Positions 4,592-6,536 of a stretch of DNA of 6,536 bases are shown in pieces. Positions within the stretch are counted from its first letter, which is position 1; each line of letters opens with the position of its first letter. The stretch covers positions 1 to 6,536 of the forward strand of contig JANYAB010000204.1 in the NCBI GenBank assembly GCA_025355225.1, written 5' to 3'. Source of the stretch: Bacteroidota bacterium. GTDB lineage: Bacteria > Bacteroidota > Bacteroidia > Sphingobacteriales > Sphingobacteriaceae. Below the pieces are notes generated by a model. The model searched no databases and had not been told where the DNA came from. It was given only the letters and a program-made list of their open reading frames with translations. Position numbers and translations under genes: made by a program.

Positions 4592-6536
4592 ATGCTCAGA
4601 AATTATTTAACAATTGCCTGGCGCAACCTTATTAAAAATAAGGCATTGTCGCTTATTAATATAGGTGGCCTTGCAGTGGGTATGGCAGTGGTAATGCTAA
4701 TCAGCTTGTGGGTTTTGGATGAAGTATCATTTAATAAGTATCACAGTAATTATAGCCGTATAGCCCAGGTAATACAAAATGTTACCAATAATGGCGAAGT
4801 GAAAACCTCGTTCTATCAACCGTACCCTTTGGCAGCCGAGCTGCGCAAAAACTATGGCAGTGATTTTAAGTCTGTAGCAATGTCGACGCTCCCGAGAGAT
4901 TATATACTGGGTTTAAGCGACAAAAAATTGACTGAACAAGGGGTCTTTATGGAATCCGGCGGCCCGGATCTGTTCACACTCCATATGCTCGAGGGCAGGC
5001 GCGATGCTATAAAGGACCCATCATCGATATTAATATCCGAGTCGACAGCCAAGGCATTTTTCGGGAATAAGGACCCAATATCTAAAGTGCTGAAGCTGAA
5101 TAATCTGAGTAACCTGAAAGTAGCCGGCGTTTATGCAGATCTGCCTGAAAATACCACGCTTGCCGGTACGGCTTTTATTGGTTGCTGGGACCGCTATGCG
5201 ACAGATTATAGATTGAGCGGAATGCGCGAGCCATGGGGGAACGGCATTGTTAATTTATATGTTCAATTAGCTGATAATGCCGACCTCGGCGAGGTGTCTT
5301 TAAAAATCAGAGATGAAACGCTGCGGCACTTAAAACCGCTTTCAGCTAAAACAAAACCGGTGCTGTTCCTGCAGCCAATGAGTAAATGGCATTTGTACAG
5401 CGAGTTTAAGGACGGAAAAAATATCGGCGGCGAAATACAATATGTGTGGCTTTTTGGCATTGTAGGGGTGTTTGTACTGCTGCTGGCCTGTATTAATTTC
5501 ATGAACTTAAGTACAGCCAGGTCTGAGAAACGCGCGCGCGAAGTAGGTATTCGCAAGGCAATTGGGTCATCCCGCAGCCAATTGATATACCAGTTTTACA
5601 GTGAATCGCTACTTTGTGTATTGCTGGCATTTTTGGCCTCGTTACTGCTGGTAGAATTAAGCCTTTCGGCTTTTAATGAGCTCGCCGGTAAACATATCGT
5701 TATTCCGTGGAACAGCCCTGTGTTTTGGCTCGCCGGCATTGGCCTCAGTTTCATCACCGCTATTATTACCGGCAGTTATCCGGCACTCTACCTGTCGTCA
5801 TTTAAACCTGTAAAGGTATTGAAAGGGGCGTTCCGGGTGGGGCGGCTGGCTTCGGCTCCGCGTAAAGTACTGGTGGTACTTCAGTTTACAGTTTCTATTG
5901 TGCTAATCATCGGTACCATCGTCGTTATCCGACAGATACTTTTTGCCAAAGATCGCCCTATAGGCTATAGCCAGGACAGATTGGTTGCCATGCCCGTCCG
6001 AACTATTGAACTCCACCAACATTTTAATGTGATAAAACAGGCCCTTACGAGCAACGGTACGATAACTGAAATGGCCGAAGCAGATGCTCCACCTAACAAA
6101 GTTGCTGGTACAACTAACGGGATCGCATGGACTGGAAAAGACCCTAACCTGGATGCCAATTTCAGCCAGGAGGATATTTCATACGATTATGGCAAAACCA
6201 TTGGTTGGGAATTTAGCGCAGGCCGGGATTTCTCACCGTCATTCCTTTCCGATTCATCAGCTGTGATCATCAACCAGGCAGCAGCTGATTTTATGACCAT
6301 GAAAAAACCCACAGAAAACTACATAACCTTTTATGGTCAACAGTTTAAGATCATTGGGGTAGCTAAAGACATCATTAACCGTTCGCCTTATGGACAGGTG
6401 CAACCTATGGTTTATTTTTTAGCAAAATGGGGTAATCCTTTTTCCAACATACGAAAAATTTCATCCTATCCTTTTAAAAGTGTTGAAACAGCAATAGCAA
6501 GTGTTTTTATATTTGCGTTATTAATTACAATTATTA
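4592..6536 (+). CDS. ABC transporter permease, MacB/FtsX family (partial, runs off the right edge)
   Basis: An open frame of at least 648 codons with no stop. It opens MLRNYLTIAWRNLIKNKALS, the standard start of Bacteroidota MacB/FtsX-type permeases, followed by TM1 (~20-42) and a MacB-like periplasmic domain (~43-280, including SILISESTAKAFFG at 145-158). Then comes an FtsX domain: TM near 284-304, the loop STARSEKRAREVGIRKAIGSSRSQL (307-331), and TMs near 338-358 and 377-397 ending in GSYPALYLSSFKPV. The second half begins with TM5 (~426-447) and a second periplasmic domain through IIGVAKDI (587-594). Family members are about 790 residues, so the C-terminal FtsX domain should follow. Such proteins work with a MacB-type ATPase, absent here, to move peptides, lipids or drugs. 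Residues from ~617 no longer resemble the family. There is no Shine-Dalgarno. Confidence 0.9.
   Translation, partial: MLRNYLTIAWRNLIKNKALSLINIGGLAVGMAVVMLISLWVLDEVSFNKYHSNYSRIAQVIQNVTNNGEVKTSFYQPYPLAAELRKNYGSDFKSVAMSTLPRDYILGLSDKKLTEQGVFMESGGPDLFTLHMLEGRRDAIKDPSSILISESTAKAFFGNKDPISKVLKLNNLSNLKVAGVYADLPENTTLAGTAFIGCWDRYATDYRLSGMREPWGNGIVNLYVQLADNADLGEVSLKIRDETLRHLKPLSAKTKPVLFLQPMSKWHLYSEFKDGKNIGGEIQYVWLFGIVGVFVLLLACINFMNLSTARSEKRAREVGIRKAIGSSRSQLIYQFYSESLLCVLLAFLASLLLVELSLSAFNELAGKHIVIPWNSPVFWLAGIGLSFITAIITGSYPALYLSSFKPVKVLKGAFRVGRLASAPRKVLVVLQFTVSIVLIIGTIVVIRQILFAKDRPIGYSQDRLVAMPVRTIELHQHFNVIKQALTSNGTITEMAEADAPPNKVAGTTNGIAWTGKDPNLDANFSQEDISYDYGKTIGWEFSAGRDFSPSFLSDSSAVIINQAAADFMTMKKPTENYITFYGQQFKIIGVAKDIINRSPYGQVQPMVYFLAKWGNPFSNIRKISSYPFKSVETAIASVFIFALLITII
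6439..6536. other. Compositionally distinct right end; possible junction inside the permease gene
   Basis: 24 of these 98 bases are G or C, against 23 of 60 in 6361-6420. The permease frame stays open, but after KWGNP the peptide becomes SNIRKISSYPFK and then a membrane-like VETAIASVFIFALLITII. Relatives have a further periplasmic stretch of roughly 50 residues here before the next membrane segment. On the minus strand 6536-6468 reads IIVINNANIKTLAIAVSTLL followed by KG and a stop. The break could be an insertion, a deletion, an assembly join or only local divergence; the window ends too soon to tell. Confidence 0.35.

Noticed and set aside
5531..5540. Alternating CG run in the permease gene as a Z-DNA or methylation signal
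   Set aside because: It encodes the conserved KRAREVG loop of the family and is explained by codon choice.

Overview
The window looks like chromosome from a Bacteroidota bacterium, most likely of the Sphingobacteriaceae (Mucilaginibacter/Pedobacter-like). This is inferred from four things: the type of large single-chain MacB/FtsX permease at the right end; the scarcity of Shine-Dalgarno sequences; promoter candidates of the Bacteroidota TTTG / TAnnTTTG type; and AT-rich spacers around moderately GC-rich genes. The genus is a guess. All recognisable genes are on the plus strand.

Layout. Positions 1-353 are non-coding, with small repeats and a good promoter candidate (242-274). A compact Crp/Fnr-family regulator follows (354-938). 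The spacer after it (939-1101) holds two perfect TTGAT-N4-ATCAA palindromes, the classical FNR-type operator. Next come three genes for predicted exported proteins: a YceI-family protein (1102-1680), a SnoaL-like/NTF2-fold protein (1852-2346) and a Tat-type type-B carboxylesterase (2398-4065). Positions 4103-4251 hold a decayed start of what looks like a GH35/DUF5597 beta-galactosidase-type gene, followed by stop-ridden sequence. A very strong intrinsic terminator (4410-4445) closes the block. A new promoter candidate (4485-4514) then leads into a MacB/FtsX-type ABC permease (from 4592) that runs off the right edge.

How the parts may work together (inference). The regulator's recognition helix has the E-x-x-S-R pattern that FNR uses to read TTGAT, and perfect TTGAT-N4-ATCAA sites lie between it and yceI. 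The simplest reading is a local regulon in which the regulator controls yceI and perhaps the SnoaL-like and esterase genes up to the terminator. The regulator has only one cysteine, so it cannot carry an FNR-type 4Fe-4S cluster and its signal is unknown. The permease appears to be a separate unit.

The last ~98 bases keep the permease frame open, but base composition falls sharply and the peptide stops resembling the family, so the gene may be interrupted or rearranged there. I did not find a clearly novel multi-gene system. The paired operators with a matching recognition helix, the gene remnant and the right-edge break are the points most worth a second look.
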